A stretch of DNA of 64,000 nucleotides, from positions 822,569 to 886,568 of the forward strand of contig DDTQ01000011.1 in NCBI GenBank assembly GCA_002344125.1. The letters are read 5' to 3'. The position numbers were made by a program, and so were the translations under genes. This DNA is from Ignavibacteria bacterium UBA2360. Its GTDB lineage: Bacteria; Bacteroidota; Ignavibacteria; Tepidaquicellales; OLB5. The notes under the pieces were generated by a model that saw nothing but the letters and a program-made list of their open reading frames with translations, was not told the DNA's origin and ran no database searches. Positions 26,169 to 36,192 of the stretch are shown piece after piece (positions within the stretch are counted from its first letter, which is position 1; each line of letters starts with the position of its first letter).

Positions 26169-27677
26169 ATGAAAATAAAAGAACAGAGTGCGGTTGCATT
26201 TTCAAATGGAAACAAAATTGCAAAACTCTTTGATGAGATCAGAAGAAATATAACCGGTTATGATGCCGAATTTGAAACCCCTTACGGAATCAAAAAACTC
26301 GTATATGCTGACTGGACGGCAAGCGGCAGACTTTACAAGCCAATTGAAGAAAAATTGTCAAATGAATTCGGTATGCTTATAGGTAACACCCACACTGAAA
26401 CAAATGTTACAGGTTCAAGCATGACTCTTTCATATCTTAAAGCTAAGCAGATAATTAAAGACCATGTTAACGCCAATGCAAATGACGCGATCATATGCAC
26501 GGGTTCAGGCATGACAGGAGCATTACTGAAACTTCAGCGTATGCTGGGGTTCAAAGTGCCATCAAGATTGCGGCAGTTTCTGGAAATATCAGAAGAACAA
26601 AGACCAATCGTATTCATAACGCATATGGAGCACCACTCCAATCAGACTACGTGGCTTGAAACAATTGCTGATGTTGAGATAATTAAAGCAGGGAAAGACG
26701 GACTTGTGGATACAGGCAATCTCGAAAAACTGCTGAAGAAATACAAAGATAGGAAGATCAAAATTGCTTCAATAACATCCTGCAGCAACGTTACAGGAAT
26801 TTTTACACCATACCACAAAATAGCTGAAATTATGCACAGGCATAACGGCTGGTGCTTTGTTGATTTTGCATGTTCGGCACCATACATAAATATTAATATG
26901 CACCCTTTGGATCCGCTTGAAAGGCTTGACGCAGTTTTCTTTTCACCGCATAAGTTTTTGGGCGGTCCCGGCTCAAGCGGGATACTTATATTTGATCGTA
27001 ACTTATATGATAGCCATTTTTCACCTGACCAGCCGGGAGGCGGTACGGTTAAATGGACTAATCCATGGGGCGAGCACAGCTTCTACGAAGATGTTGAACT
27101 AAGAGAAGATGGCGGCACGCCGCCGTTTATGCAGACAATTAAAGCAGCCTTAGCAATTAAACTCAAAGAGAAGATAGGTACAGAAACCATAGGTAAAAGA
27201 GAAAAAGAAATTACAGAAAATGTATTCAGCAAATTAAGATCAATAACCGGTTTAAGACTGCTTGCTGAAAACATTGAAGACAGGCTGCCTGTAGTTTCCT
27301 TCTATATTGAAGGAATGCACTATAATCTTGGGGTACGTTTGCTTAATGATAGATTTGGTATCCAGGTGCGCGGAGGATGTTCTTGTGCAGGCACTTATGG
27401 ACATTACCTTCTGCATGTATCAAAGCAGCATTCACACAGAATAACCGAAATGATAGAACATCATGACCTCTCGGAAAAACCCGGTTGGATAAGAATGTCT
27501 CTTCATCCGGTTATGACTGATTCAGAGATTGATTTTATTTGTGATTCAATAAAGGATCTTTCGGATAACTTTAAAGAATGGGCCCTGGATTATGTATATG
27601 ACCCTCACGAAAATAACTTTCTGCATAAAAGCTTGCCAGAACTTGAAAAACGAAAGGTAGAAAGCTGGTTTGAATAA
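26169..27677 (+). CDS. Class V aminotransferase-fold PLP enzyme, cysteine desulfurase-like
   Basis: The 502-residue enzyme has the PLP lysine in FFSPHKFLGGPGSSGIL (Lys262), the aspartate contact in WCFVDFACSAP, and a C-terminal RGGCSCAGTYGH with Cys404 and Cys406 where cysteine desulfurases carry their persulfide cysteine. It is longer than SufS/IscS (about 400), with extra N- and C-terminal segments. Sulfur transfer is therefore possible but not certain; no suf or isc genes are nearby. A short palindrome (TATGATAGTTATCATA, 26102-26117) lies 52 bases upstream. Confidence 0.8.
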   Translation: MKIKEQSAVAFSNGNKIAKLFDEIRRNITGYDAEFETPYGIKKLVYADWTASGRLYKPIEEKLSNEFGMLIGNTHTETNVTGSSMTLSYLKAKQIIKDHVNANANDAIICTGSGMTGALLKLQRMLGFKVPSRLRQFLEISEEQRPIVFITHMEHHSNQTTWLETIADVEIIKAGKDGLVDTGNLEKLLKKYKDRKIKIASITSCSNVTGIFTPYHKIAEIMHRHNGWCFVDFACSAPYININMHPLDPLERLDAVFFSPHKFLGGPGSSGILIFDRNLYDSHFSPDQPGGGTVKWTNPWGEHSFYEDVELREDGGTPPFMQTIKAALAIKLKEKIGTETIGKREKEITENVFSKLRSITGLRLLAENIEDRLPVVSFYIEGMHYNLGVRLLNDRFGIQVRGGCSCAGTYGHYLLHVSKQHSHRITEMIEHHDLSEKPGWIRMSLHPVMTDSEIDFICDSIKDLSDNFKEWALDYVYDPHENNFLHKSLPELEKRKVESWFE

Positions 27678-27680
27678 TAA

Positions 27681-27707
27681 AAAAGCAGGGTTTTTAACCC
27701 TGCTTTT
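27681..27707. terminator. Bidirectional intrinsic terminator
   Basis: AAAAGCAGGGTT pairs with AACCCTGCTTTT around a 3-base loop, with A and T tracts on the two sides. It serves the PLP enzyme gene on the plus strand and the T9SS propeller gene on the minus strand. Confidence 0.9.
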
Positions 27708-27746
27708 GATTTATTTGTCTGAAACATGGTAAGGTCTTTTGAAACA

Positions 27747-29396
27747 TTACTTAACGAGGATCATTTTTCTTACTTCGTTGAAATTTTCTGTTGATAACCT
27801 GTAGAAATATGCTCCGCTTGAAAGACCCGAAGCATCCAGTTCGTAATTATATACTCCCGCGTTCAATACACTGCTTACGAGCGAAGATACTTCTTTGCCG
27901 CTTATATCAAATACTTTGAGCGAAACAAATCCGCTCTTAGGAACAGAAAATTTGATGTTTGTTACCGGATTGAACGGGTTTGGGTAATTCTGCTCAAGTC
28001 TGTAGCCGGAAGGTATTTCATTGGAAATTGTTTGAATTCCTATTGTTTGTGAGTATTTTATAACCACATAATCGCTGGCACTTGTTAATCCTCTGCTGGT
28101 ACCTGCAATATAAACATTCCCTGCAGTATCAATAGTTATTTTTCTTGCTTCATCATACCCATTTCCGGGTCCGTTATATCTTTGCTGCCATTGCTGTACA
28201 CCCTGAGTATTATATTTGACTGTCGCACAGTCAAGATTTGTACCGCTTCCGGCACTATAACCGGTAATATAAATATTTCCCATAGCATCTAAAACTAAAG
28301 AATATGCATCTTCCTCACCATTTCCGGGACCGTTATATGTCTGTAACCACTGCTGCACCCCTGCAGAGTTGTACTTTATAGTTGTAAAATCCGCTCCCGA
28401 AGTTGAACCCGTACTGTATCCGGTAATATATACATTCCCATCTGCATCAAGAGCCAAAGATCTGGCATTATCATTTCCGTTTCCCGGTCCGTTAAAAGTC
28501 TGCATCCACTGCTGCACTCCGGAAGTATTATATTTGATCGTCACACCATCGTTGCCTGTTCCGCTTCCTCCAATGAAACCCGCAATGTACACGTTCCCTG
28601 AATCATCAACAGCTAATGAGTTAATGTTATCGGCAGTATTACCCGGACCGTTGTATCTTTTTTCCCATTGCAGTACACCCGCTGAGTTATATTTTAGTGT
28701 TAAACAGTCTAAACTCGTACCGATACCTACGCTATATCCTGCTATATAAACATTTCCCGAACCATCAACAACTATTGATGAAGGCGAGTCAGTTGAATTT
28801 CCCGGACCGCTGTATCTTTGCACCCATTGCTGCACTCCCGCTGCGTTATACTTGATTGTTGCTCCATCGTAATCATTACCGCTCCCTATACTTGTTCCTG
28901 TAACATAAATATACCCTGTAACGTCTATAAATATCGCATATGCATTATCCTGAGCATTTCCTGTACCGTTGTATCTTTGTACCCATTGCTGCACTCCTTC
29001 GGAGTTATACTTTATGGTTACGTAATCAGTATTGCTTCCGCTTCCGAAACTGGAACCGGTAACATACACATTACCCGAGTCATCAACAGCTAAGGAATTT
29101 CCAGCGTCTGTGCTGTCACCCGTACCGTTGTATCTTTGAAGCCATTGTACCATACCATCTGAATTGTACTTAATTGTAACGCAATCATAGTAAGGTGCGC
29201 CAAAGCTGAGGCTGCCTCCTGTAACATACACATTTCCGGCGGCATCAACAACCATTGCATTTGCATAATCTGTGCTGTCACCTGTTCCATTGTATCGTTG
29301 TATCCATAATTCGCCAACCTGCGAACTTGAAGTTTTAATGTTAAATATATGAATTATAGAAACCAAAATCAGAATTATGAATAAGTTTTTTTTCAT
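27747..29396 (-). CDS. Secreted SBBP-repeat beta-propeller protein with T9SS sorting domain
   Basis: From ATG 29396 (GGAG lies 8 bases upstream; a TTG at 29411 is the longer alternative) a signal peptide leads into eight repeats of about 52 residues. Each has the core VDxxGNVYVTG, then a variable S/G stretch, then TIKYNxxGVQQWxQRYNGPG. These are SBBP-type propeller blades. The last 80 residues form the type IX secretion sorting domain (LEQNYPNPFNPVTNIKF, then SSGAYFYRLS and KMILVK). It is predicted to be secreted across the outer membrane or displayed on the surface. Ligand is unknown. Confidence 0.88.
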   Translation of the reverse strand: MKKNLFIILILVSIIHIFNIKTSSSQVGELWIQRYNGTGDSTDYANAMVVDAAGNVYVTGGSLSFGAPYYDCVTIKYNSDGMVQWLQRYNGTGDSTDAGNSLAVDDSGNVYVTGSSFGSGSNTDYVTIKYNSEGVQQWVQRYNGTGNAQDNAYAIFIDVTGYIYVTGTSIGSGNDYDGATIKYNAAGVQQWVQRYSGPGNSTDSPSSIVVDGSGNVYIAGYSVGIGTSLDCLTLKYNSAGVLQWEKRYNGPGNTADNINSLAVDDSGNVYIAGFIGGSGTGNDGVTIKYNTSGVQQWMQTFNGPGNGNDNARSLALDADGNVYITGYSTGSTSGADFTTIKYNSAGVQQWLQTYNGPGNGEEDAYSLVLDAMGNIYITGYSAGSGTNLDCATVKYNTQGVQQWQQRYNGPGNGYDEARKITIDTAGNVYIAGTSRGLTSASDYVVIKYSQTIGIQTISNEIPSGYRLEQNYPNPFNPVTNIKFSVPKSGFVSLKVFDISGKEVSSLVSSVLNAGVYNYELDASGLSSGAYFYRLSTENFNEVRKMILVK

Positions 29397-29451
29397 TTTG
29401 CTGTTCTCCAATTAATTAATATTGTTTTTATTATCTGGTTATTCTTAAAAT

Positions 29452-29766
29452 TCATGATGCTTTTTCAATTACAGGCATTGACCACTCCTGCTGACCGCCT
29501 TGTGTCACAGGCGCTACCCTGAAACTGTACTTCTTGCCGCTCTTTAATCCGGCTGCGGTGTATCTAGTTCTTGTAACTATATCCGCATGTTTCCACGTGC
29601 GGTCTGAACCCGTGAACATATTTACCTGGACTATATATGAAGGTGAATCAGCAAGGGGCTGCCATAAGAGCTCAATTTCGCCTGAGTTTAATCCGGGGGC
29701 AGCATGTAGTACAATTTCTTTTTTCTTAAACGTTATATTCTTTCTTGATTTTATCTGTGTCATCAT
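29452..29766 (-). CDS. Small fibronectin type III-like protein
   Basis: The 104-residue protein is essentially one FN3 domain: IELLWQPLADSPSYIVQVNM, then RTRYTAAGLKSGKKYSFRVAPV with the conserved Tyr-x-Phe-Arg-Val strand. No signal peptide is seen. It lies 55 bases upstream of the propeller gene on the same strand and may be co-transcribed with it. Function unknown. Confidence 0.65.
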   Translation of the reverse strand: MMTQIKSRKNITFKKKEIVLHAAPGLNSGEIELLWQPLADSPSYIVQVNMFTGSDRTWKHADIVTRTRYTAAGLKSGKKYSFRVAPVTQGGQQEWSMPVIEKAS

Positions 29767-30019
29767 GATTAATTTTGATGTACAAAGTTAACTCTATTGC
29801 AGTATGCTGTTCCAAGAAACAAACCTGGATTTGTTTTGAAGCATAATCATCGCTTTGTTGTTAACTAATCCCAAAATTTTGATGTTTTTTGCACTATTTT
29901 TGAATTATCTTTGGAAACTCTTTTGGAATGGTTTTGCCGGAGGGGTTTCAGGAAAGATATTTTGAATTGTTTTAATATCTAATTAAATATATGTTATTTA
30001 ACAATCTAACCCGGGGTTA

Positions 30020-31465
30020 ATGCTAAGAAGCGGTTTGCTGGAAATATTGAGAACGTTTTCACTAAAAGAATACAGAGAATTCGGCGAGTATGTAGTTTCG
30101 CCATTCTTCAATAAAAATGAAGCTGTCATAAAACTTTATGACTATATCAGACTCAATTTCAGCGATATGAACAGCGATAAGCTGGTTAAAGAAATGGTTT
30201 TTTCTGAGATCTTTCCTAATGTTGAGTACAATGACGGCTTTATGAGAACAATTATGTTCAATCTTACCCAACTGGCTGAGGATTACCTGGCCTATAATAA
30301 TTATAAGAGAACCGGTATTAATGAACAGCTGCATCTCATCAAAGTGCTCAATTCCAGAAATCTTGACAAACATGTAAATAAGAGCATAAATACCGCCACA
30401 GAAAAAGTTAATAAATACGATCATGAAGATGAATCCTACTTTCTTGATATGTTTCTCATTGAAAAAGAAAAAAACGTTCTGTATGACAGAACTAAAAAAC
30501 TTCTCAATAAGAAAGATATCACAGAACATGATCTTACAAAGGAAGCTGAATATCTTATCCGATTCTTCTTTATTCATATTTTGAAAAGATACAGGTATCT
30601 GCTAAACAGGGAAACCGTAATGAATATGAAATATTCTCCGGAATTCCTGGATGAAATTCTCGACTATATTGCCAAGAACAATGAAAAGTATTCAAATTTA
30701 CCCTCTCTTACGGGACTTGTAAGTCAGGTACAGCTTCTTAGAACTGAAGACGATGAACATTTCTTTAGATGCAAATCTCTGTATTTGGATCTTGATAATT
30801 CTATAGGAAGAGGTGAAAGGTATAATGGACTGGTTCTTATAAGCGGTTACTGCACAACACAGCATTACAAAGGAAGAACTGATATGTTGAAGGAGTATTT
30901 TGAGATACAGAAATTCAGGGTGAAGCATGAAATTGTTAAAATGAATAAAAATGAATATGTTACCACGGTATATTATACGGGTGTAATTACAGCAGCGGTA
31001 CTTCTGAATGAAGTTGAATGGGGAGAAATGTTCATAAATAAATATAAAAATGAACTTCACCCCGAAAGCAGAGATAGTGCATATAATTACGCGATGGCAA
31101 GAATAAGGGAAAAACAGAAGAAATATGAAGAATCTATGGACTATCTTAAGGATGTTAAACTGGAAAATGTTTTTTACAAGGTAAATGTTAAATCATTGAT
31201 GTCTAAGCTCTATTACAGCTTAGGTCACATTAATCAACTAACCGACCAGCTTGATACCTACAGGAAATTCCTTAAGAACGATGAACTGATCAATGACGAT
31301 TTCCGGCGCGTTAATTTAAATTACGTTAAACTGTTAACCGACCTGGTTAAACTGAAAGAAAATACAGGAAGGGTAAAGGCAGATGAGTTCAGGAAGAAAC
31401 TTGAAGAAACCGATACCATCAGTAAAAGCTGGCTCTTTGAGAAACTTGACGAACTTGGGAAATAA
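30020..31465 (+). CDS. Large helical protein of unknown function
   Basis: The 481-residue, mostly helical cytosolic protein has no signal peptide or membrane segment. It opens MLRSGLLEILRTFSLKEYREF and keeps regularly spaced helix pairs, including TPR-like stretches near the end (YNYAMARIREKQKKYEESMDYLK). I recall similar proteins as hypothetical in Ignavibacteria and relatives. It is convergent with the glycosyltransferase gene, 11 bases apart. The 250 bases upstream hold no recognisable gene. Confidence 0.6.
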   Translation: MLRSGLLEILRTFSLKEYREFGEYVVSPFFNKNEAVIKLYDYIRLNFSDMNSDKLVKEMVFSEIFPNVEYNDGFMRTIMFNLTQLAEDYLAYNNYKRTGINEQLHLIKVLNSRNLDKHVNKSINTATEKVNKYDHEDESYFLDMFLIEKEKNVLYDRTKKLLNKKDITEHDLTKEAEYLIRFFFIHILKRYRYLLNRETVMNMKYSPEFLDEILDYIAKNNEKYSNLPSLTGLVSQVQLLRTEDDEHFFRCKSLYLDLDNSIGRGERYNGLVLISGYCTTQHYKGRTDMLKEYFEIQKFRVKHEIVKMNKNEYVTTVYYTGVITAAVLLNEVEWGEMFINKYKNELHPESRDSAYNYAMARIREKQKKYEESMDYLKDVKLENVFYKVNVKSLMSKLYYSLGHINQLTDQLDTYRKFLKNDELINDDFRRVNLNYVKLLTDLVKLKENTGRVKADEFRKKLEETDTISKSWLFEKLDELGK

Positions 31466-31476
31466 ATCCCGGAAAA

Positions 31477-32607
31477 TTATGATAGAATTTTGCTGTACAC
31501 TTTTTCAATATTTGCTGCCATGATATCAACAGTAAATTTCCTTAACATTAGTTCAAAACTCTTTTTACCCATTTCAAACCTCAGCTTTTTATCATCGCAC
31601 AGAAGCATAAGTTTTTCTGAAATACTTTTCACGTCTTTATCATTTAATACAAAGCCGTTTACGCCGTCTTCAACCATAGCCGGCATATCGCCAACACGCG
31701 TAATTACCATAGGTAATTCCTGCGCAAGCGCATGAAGCATAGCATACGGAAAGGTTTCCCCGCCGCCTTCTACTGAAGTATGCGCGTATATATCAAATGC
31801 AGAATACATAGATTTTATATCGCTTCTGAAACCCGGAAAAATTGTTCTTTCGCTAACACCGAGTTCTTCAGCGAGCTTGTGCAGCATATCGCTCAGTTCA
31901 CCATCGCCAACTATCATAAGTTTACTTTCAGGGAACGCTTTCAATACATCGGGGTAGGCCCTTATTAAATACTCCTGCCCTTTAAATGGAACCATTCTTG
32001 CAACGTTTCCTATCAATATTTCTTCATCTTTGACACCGAATTCTTTACGAATCAGCTTTCCGGTTTCGGGATCTTTTTTGTTGAGCTCAGGGTCAAGGCC
32101 CAGGTGCAGCAGGGTAATTTTAGCCGGGTCAATTTTATCTTCGTTTATAAGAAGATCTTTTGTACACACTCCATCAACCATGAAATGGTGAATTAAAAAT
32201 TTATTTCTGTACCAGTGAGTTAAGTTATGCGATATACTATGGAAGCTGTGCACGTTAGATACATGCTTTACTCCCGCAAACTTTGCTGCAAATGCGCCGG
32301 CGGTTCTATCGTAGTTTGTGTTGGAGTGTACTATATCTATCTTATTTTCTTTTATGAACTTCCCCAGTATCCTCGAATTTTTCCATAAGTCGCTTTTGCC
32401 GGAATGTTCCGGATAGTCCACTGGAAAAACTCCGATTCCTTCTTCGATACATTTGCTATAAATTATATTATCTTTCCTGCATGAAACCCACACTTTGTGA
32501 CCTTTTTGCGTGAGCAGTTTTGCCAGCTGGTAAACAAAAAATTCGCCTCCGCCGTAAATATCAAGTGCGTTTAACAGAAGAATATTTAGTGTTTTACTAT
32601 TTCGCAT
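31477..32607 (-). CDS. Glycosyltransferase family 4 (GT-B fold)
   Basis: The 376-residue enzyme has the N-terminal YGGGEFFVYQLAKLL acceptor-side motif, the central LIGNVARMVPFKGQEYLIRAY, and the C-terminal nucleotide-sugar segment YAHTSVEGGGETFPYAMLHA with the E-x7-E pattern of GT4. It transfers a sugar from an activated donor, probably to a cell-envelope glycan. ATG 32607 (MRNSKTLNILLLNALD) is preferred over one 30 bases upstream. It is monocistronic here. Confidence 0.85.
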   Translation of the reverse strand: MRNSKTLNILLLNALDIYGGGEFFVYQLAKLLTQKGHKVWVSCRKDNIIYSKCIEEGIGVFPVDYPEHSGKSDLWKNSRILGKFIKENKIDIVHSNTNYDRTAGAFAAKFAGVKHVSNVHSFHSISHNLTHWYRNKFLIHHFMVDGVCTKDLLINEDKIDPAKITLLHLGLDPELNKKDPETGKLIRKEFGVKDEEILIGNVARMVPFKGQEYLIRAYPDVLKAFPESKLMIVGDGELSDMLHKLAEELGVSERTIFPGFRSDIKSMYSAFDIYAHTSVEGGGETFPYAMLHALAQELPMVITRVGDMPAMVEDGVNGFVLNDKDVKSISEKLMLLCDDKKLRFEMGKKSFELMLRKFTVDIMAANIEKVYSKILS

Positions 32608-32793
32608 TTTAAGCAAATTAGCTTTAAAATAGCACATTTTAAACGAAAAAATCAGGTCCTATACATCAGATGTAAAAACTGATAAAAGTCAGTCCGTTTT
32701 ATAGTCTAAATCATATGAAATTATGACACAGCACGTTAATTTAGTACTGGTAAAAAATACTCTGTTCAATAAAATCAAAGAAAACTAATTAAA

Positions 32794-35184
32794 ATGGATA
32801 CAATAAACTATAAAGATGTTTGTTCAAAAGAACTTGGTTTTGCAGCAAGAAGAGGAAAATATTACGATGTTAATGATATTTTGAAATCAGGGCTTCCCTT
32901 AAAAAACAAGGATGCTGAAAATTTTGAAAAGCTAGATGTTATTTACAGAACATTATGCGCAGTATTATTCAACTTTGTTCCTACAAGCGGTCACCCCGGA
33001 GGTTCAATATCTTCGGGCAGATTTGTTTCATCAATACTATATAATATTTTGGACTTTGATATCAAAGATCCCTTCCGTGATGATTCTGACCTGGTAGTGT
33101 ACGCAGCCGGTCATAAGGCGTTAGGGCTATATGCAATGTACGCTTTGAGAAATGAACTTGTAAGAGCTTACAGACCTGATTTACTACCCGATGAAAAATA
33201 CCAGATGAGGCTTGAAGACTTACTGGGTTTCAGAAGAAATCCAGAGAATGAACTTCCGTTGTTCCATAAATATAATGCAAAAGCGCTGGATGGTCATCCG
33301 ACCCCCGCTACTCCGCATGTAAAGATAGCCACAGGCGCGAGCGGCGTAGGTGATACTGCAGCATTTGGTTTAGCTTTGGGAGCAATTGATTATTTCGGTG
33401 AAAACGCACCGCAAGTGCATGTAATCGAAGGCGAAGGCGGAATGACTCCGGGCAGGGTAGCAGAAGCATTAGCTGCTGCCTCAGCTATGAGGCTGCATAA
33501 TATTAAGTTCCATATTGATTTTAACCAGGCATCTATTGATTCAAACCGGGTGTGCCGCGAAGGTGAATTAAAAGGCGATTACGTGCAATGGAACCCGATG
33601 GAATTGTGCTACCTTCATGATTTTAATGTGATATATGTTGATGATGGAAAGGACTTTGGTAAAATTGCCGCCGCACAGATGTTTGCAAAGAAAATAGATA
33701 ACAAAATGCCTACAGCAATTGTTTACCGTACTGTAAAAGGATGGAAATACGGCATTGAAGGCAGGGCATCACACGGTGCAGGACATAAGATGAATTCCGA
33801 AGGCTATTATCATGCATGTGATGAATTCGAAGCAGCATTCGGCGTGAAGGTTCCGCATTTTGAAGGCGAAGCTACGCTGAATAATATAGAAAAATGTTTC
33901 TTTGATACTTTAATGACAATACGCGGCGTTGTTGAAAAGGAAAATTACCTTAAATATTTCGCCGATGCGATAGAAGAAAGTAAAAAAAGATTAATTAATG
34001 ACGACAGAAAACCAAAAGGAGAAGGCTCTGATAAAGAAGCATTGTATAAAGATAACATACTGAATGAAAATGAAACACCGGCTGAATTGAATATTGTTCC
34101 GGGAGAAACAACAACTCTTCGCGGAGTTCTAGGCTCATCGCTAGGTTACATCAATAAAAGATCAAAAGGCGCGGTGCTTGGTGTAGCAGCAGATCTTCTT
34201 GGTTCAACTTCAGTGAATCTTGTTGGTTCGGGGTTTCATGAAGGTTTCTACGATGCGGTAGATAACCCGGATTCAAGAATTCTTGCCGTTGGCGGTATCT
34301 GTGAAGATGCAATTGGCGGAATGATGGCGGGGCTTTCGGCGTTTGGTAAACATATAGGTGTAAGTTCCTCTTACGGCGCTTTCATAAGTGCTATGGAACA
34401 TACGGCAGCAAGACTGCATGGTATAGGTGAGCAGAACAAAGTAATGCACTTTGGTGGAAAATATAATACATGGATTCTTATTAATGCACACGCAGGACTT
34501 AAAACCGGTGAGGATGGACCTACACATGCTGACCCGCAGTGCCTGCAGCTTATCCAGGAAAACTTTCCTCCGGGAATATTGATAACACTCACTCCATGGG
34601 AGCCCGGTGAAATATGGCCGCTTCTTGCAGCCGGTTTAAAGCAAAGACCCGCAATTCTATCACCATTTGTTACAAGGCCAAATGAGCAGATTATGGATAG
34701 AGCAAAACTCGGTATCGCTCCGGCTACCGAAGCAGCAAAGGGCGTTTACGCGTTAAGAAAAGCTGACCCAAATCAGCCGCTTGATGGCTCAATTATTCTT
34801 CAGGAAAGCGGTGTTACAATTGAATTTGTTACAAAGGTACTGCCAATGCTTGATAAAGACGGTTATAATATGAATATTTATCACATATCAAGCGCCGAGC
34901 TATACGATGCACATCCGAAGGAAGAACGCGAGGCGCTGCTGCCATATACAGTAAGGCGCGAAGCTTTAGGAATCACAGGATTCACACTTCCTACTATGTA
35001 TAAATGGATAACCGGCTTTGAAGCCCGCTATAATATCCTGCATCCGTTCCGCAAAGGATATTACCTTGGCAGCGGTTCAGCTGAAAGCGTGCTTCACCAG
35101 GCAGGTCTTGATGCGGAAACTATGTATGCAGAAGTAAAGAAATACATAGAAACCAGGTCAAGAGAAAAACTTTCTGTAAATTAG
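32794..35184 (+). CDS. Transketolase family protein
   Basis: The 796-residue thiamine-diphosphate enzyme resembles transketolase: TSGHPGGSISSGRFV near residue 65, the TPP-binding EGEGGMTPGRVAEALAAA around 215, and the pyrimidine-domain GGICEDAIGGMMAGLSAFG near 500. Transketolases move two-carbon units in the pentose phosphate pathway. It is over 100 residues longer than E. coli TktA (663), so it belongs to a longer subfamily and its substrate may differ. No other pentose phosphate genes are adjacent. Confidence 0.85.
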   Translation: MDTINYKDVCSKELGFAARRGKYYDVNDILKSGLPLKNKDAENFEKLDVIYRTLCAVLFNFVPTSGHPGGSISSGRFVSSILYNILDFDIKDPFRDDSDLVVYAAGHKALGLYAMYALRNELVRAYRPDLLPDEKYQMRLEDLLGFRRNPENELPLFHKYNAKALDGHPTPATPHVKIATGASGVGDTAAFGLALGAIDYFGENAPQVHVIEGEGGMTPGRVAEALAAASAMRLHNIKFHIDFNQASIDSNRVCREGELKGDYVQWNPMELCYLHDFNVIYVDDGKDFGKIAAAQMFAKKIDNKMPTAIVYRTVKGWKYGIEGRASHGAGHKMNSEGYYHACDEFEAAFGVKVPHFEGEATLNNIEKCFFDTLMTIRGVVEKENYLKYFADAIEESKKRLINDDRKPKGEGSDKEALYKDNILNENETPAELNIVPGETTTLRGVLGSSLGYINKRSKGAVLGVAADLLGSTSVNLVGSGFHEGFYDAVDNPDSRILAVGGICEDAIGGMMAGLSAFGKHIGVSSSYGAFISAMEHTAARLHGIGEQNKVMHFGGKYNTWILINAHAGLKTGEDGPTHADPQCLQLIQENFPPGILITLTPWEPGEIWPLLAAGLKQRPAILSPFVTRPNEQIMDRAKLGIAPATEAAKGVYALRKADPNQPLDGSIILQESGVTIEFVTKVLPMLDKDGYNMNIYHISSAELYDAHPKEEREALLPYTVRREALGITGFTLPTMYKWITGFEARYNILHPFRKGYYLGSGSAESVLHQAGLDAETMYAEVKKYIETRSREKLSVN

Positions 35185-35225
35185 GCATCAGCAGATCATA
35201 AGATTTAAGTTGGGGGTATGTTTAG

Positions 35226-35262
35226 AACTGCTCAGAAGGTTTTTCTTCCGGGCAGTTTTTTA
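35226..35262. terminator. Intrinsic terminator after transketolase
   Basis: AACTGCTCAGAAG pairs with CTTCCGGGCAGTT (one wobble, one mismatch) around a T-rich loop and is followed by TTTTTT. Confidence 0.75.
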
Positions 35263-35271
35263 TATATGTAT

Positions 35272-36192
35272 TTAGTCATCATCGTCATCTACTTTGTGCT
35301 TATTTTCATTTCTTTTATCTTTTTTGCCATTCTCTTCTCTTATATCGAACTTTTCATTGTTTTCGTTTTTATCGTTTCCTTTTTTGATATCATGTTCATT
35401 TGCGCTTTTATGGCATGAGACGCAATTTTCAAAATCAGTTATTCCTTCTTCATTATGTTCTTCTGCAATGTTGCCTGGCGTATGCTCGTGACATCCGTAA
35501 CACGTGTAATTTTTATAATTATTGCCTGTGTGACAAGTTATACATTTAGTATTATGGTCACTATCCAGAAAGAAAGCAGAAGAATGATCAAACGTAGAAG
35601 GTTTCCATTTTGATGTGCTGTGGCAAAAACTACAGTTTTCTGTTATTCCTGCGTGAAGCTCATCCCCTGGATTGTTATGACAGGAATTACAGTTATTGAT
35701 CTCATTTTCTACTATTAATTCATGTTTGAAATTCTGTACATCGTTCCATTTCTTTGTTAAATGGCAGTTTTTGCACTCATTTTTATACTTCAAATGTTTT
35801 GGGTCAGAAGGGATTTCGTGGCACCCCTGACATTTGTTTATTACATCTTCCGAAACCAGTTCATGTGAAAATCTGATGGTTGAATTCCCGGGATTCAAAC
35901 CACTGTGATCGGTATGACAAGAAGAACACTCTTGGTGAACTAAACTCTTGTGAAACAAAATCTTCTTGATCCTTGCAGTGTCTTGCATTTTAGAACCTAT
36001 TTCAGAAATATTGTGACATGAAGCGCACTTTTCATTTGAAATTCCCCAAAATGGTTTATGACACGCAAAACAATCCGAACTCATTTTCTGGTGATTTTTG
36101 CTCAGTTCACCGGGACTTAACATCACATGCGGGTAAACATACATTAAACCAATAACAGCAATTATCACAAGTATGAAATAGACCTTTTTCAT
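35272..36192 (-). CDS. Ten-heme c-type cytochrome
   Basis: From ATG 36192 an N-terminal membrane or signal helix (MKKVYFILVIIAVIGLMYVY) leads into a 306-residue protein with ten CxxCH heme-binding motifs (CFACH, CASCH, CSSCH, CQGCH, CKNCH, CNSCH, CSFCH, CITCH, CYGCH, CVSCH). It ends in a Lys/Glu/Asp-rich tail finishing in five aspartates. It is predicted to carry electrons in the periplasm. The ATG overlaps the stop of the upstream membrane gene as ATGA, so translation is coupled. A longer reading to 36276 is rejected because it destroys that arrangement. Confidence 0.88.
   Translation of the reverse strand: MKKVYFILVIIAVIGLMYVYPHVMLSPGELSKNHQKMSSDCFACHKPFWGISNEKCASCHNISEIGSKMQDTARIKKILFHKSLVHQECSSCHTDHSGLNPGNSTIRFSHELVSEDVINKCQGCHEIPSDPKHLKYKNECKNCHLTKKWNDVQNFKHELIVENEINNCNSCHNNPGDELHAGITENCSFCHSTSKWKPSTFDHSSAFFLDSDHNTKCITCHTGNNYKNYTCYGCHEHTPGNIAEEHNEEGITDFENCVSCHKSANEHDIKKGNDKNENNEKFDIREENGKKDKRNENKHKVDDDDD

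Noticed and set aside
27747..29396. Regular repeats resembling a CRISPR array
   Set aside because: The period is about 156 bases, the repeats are in-frame protein repeats of one gene, and no cas gene is present.
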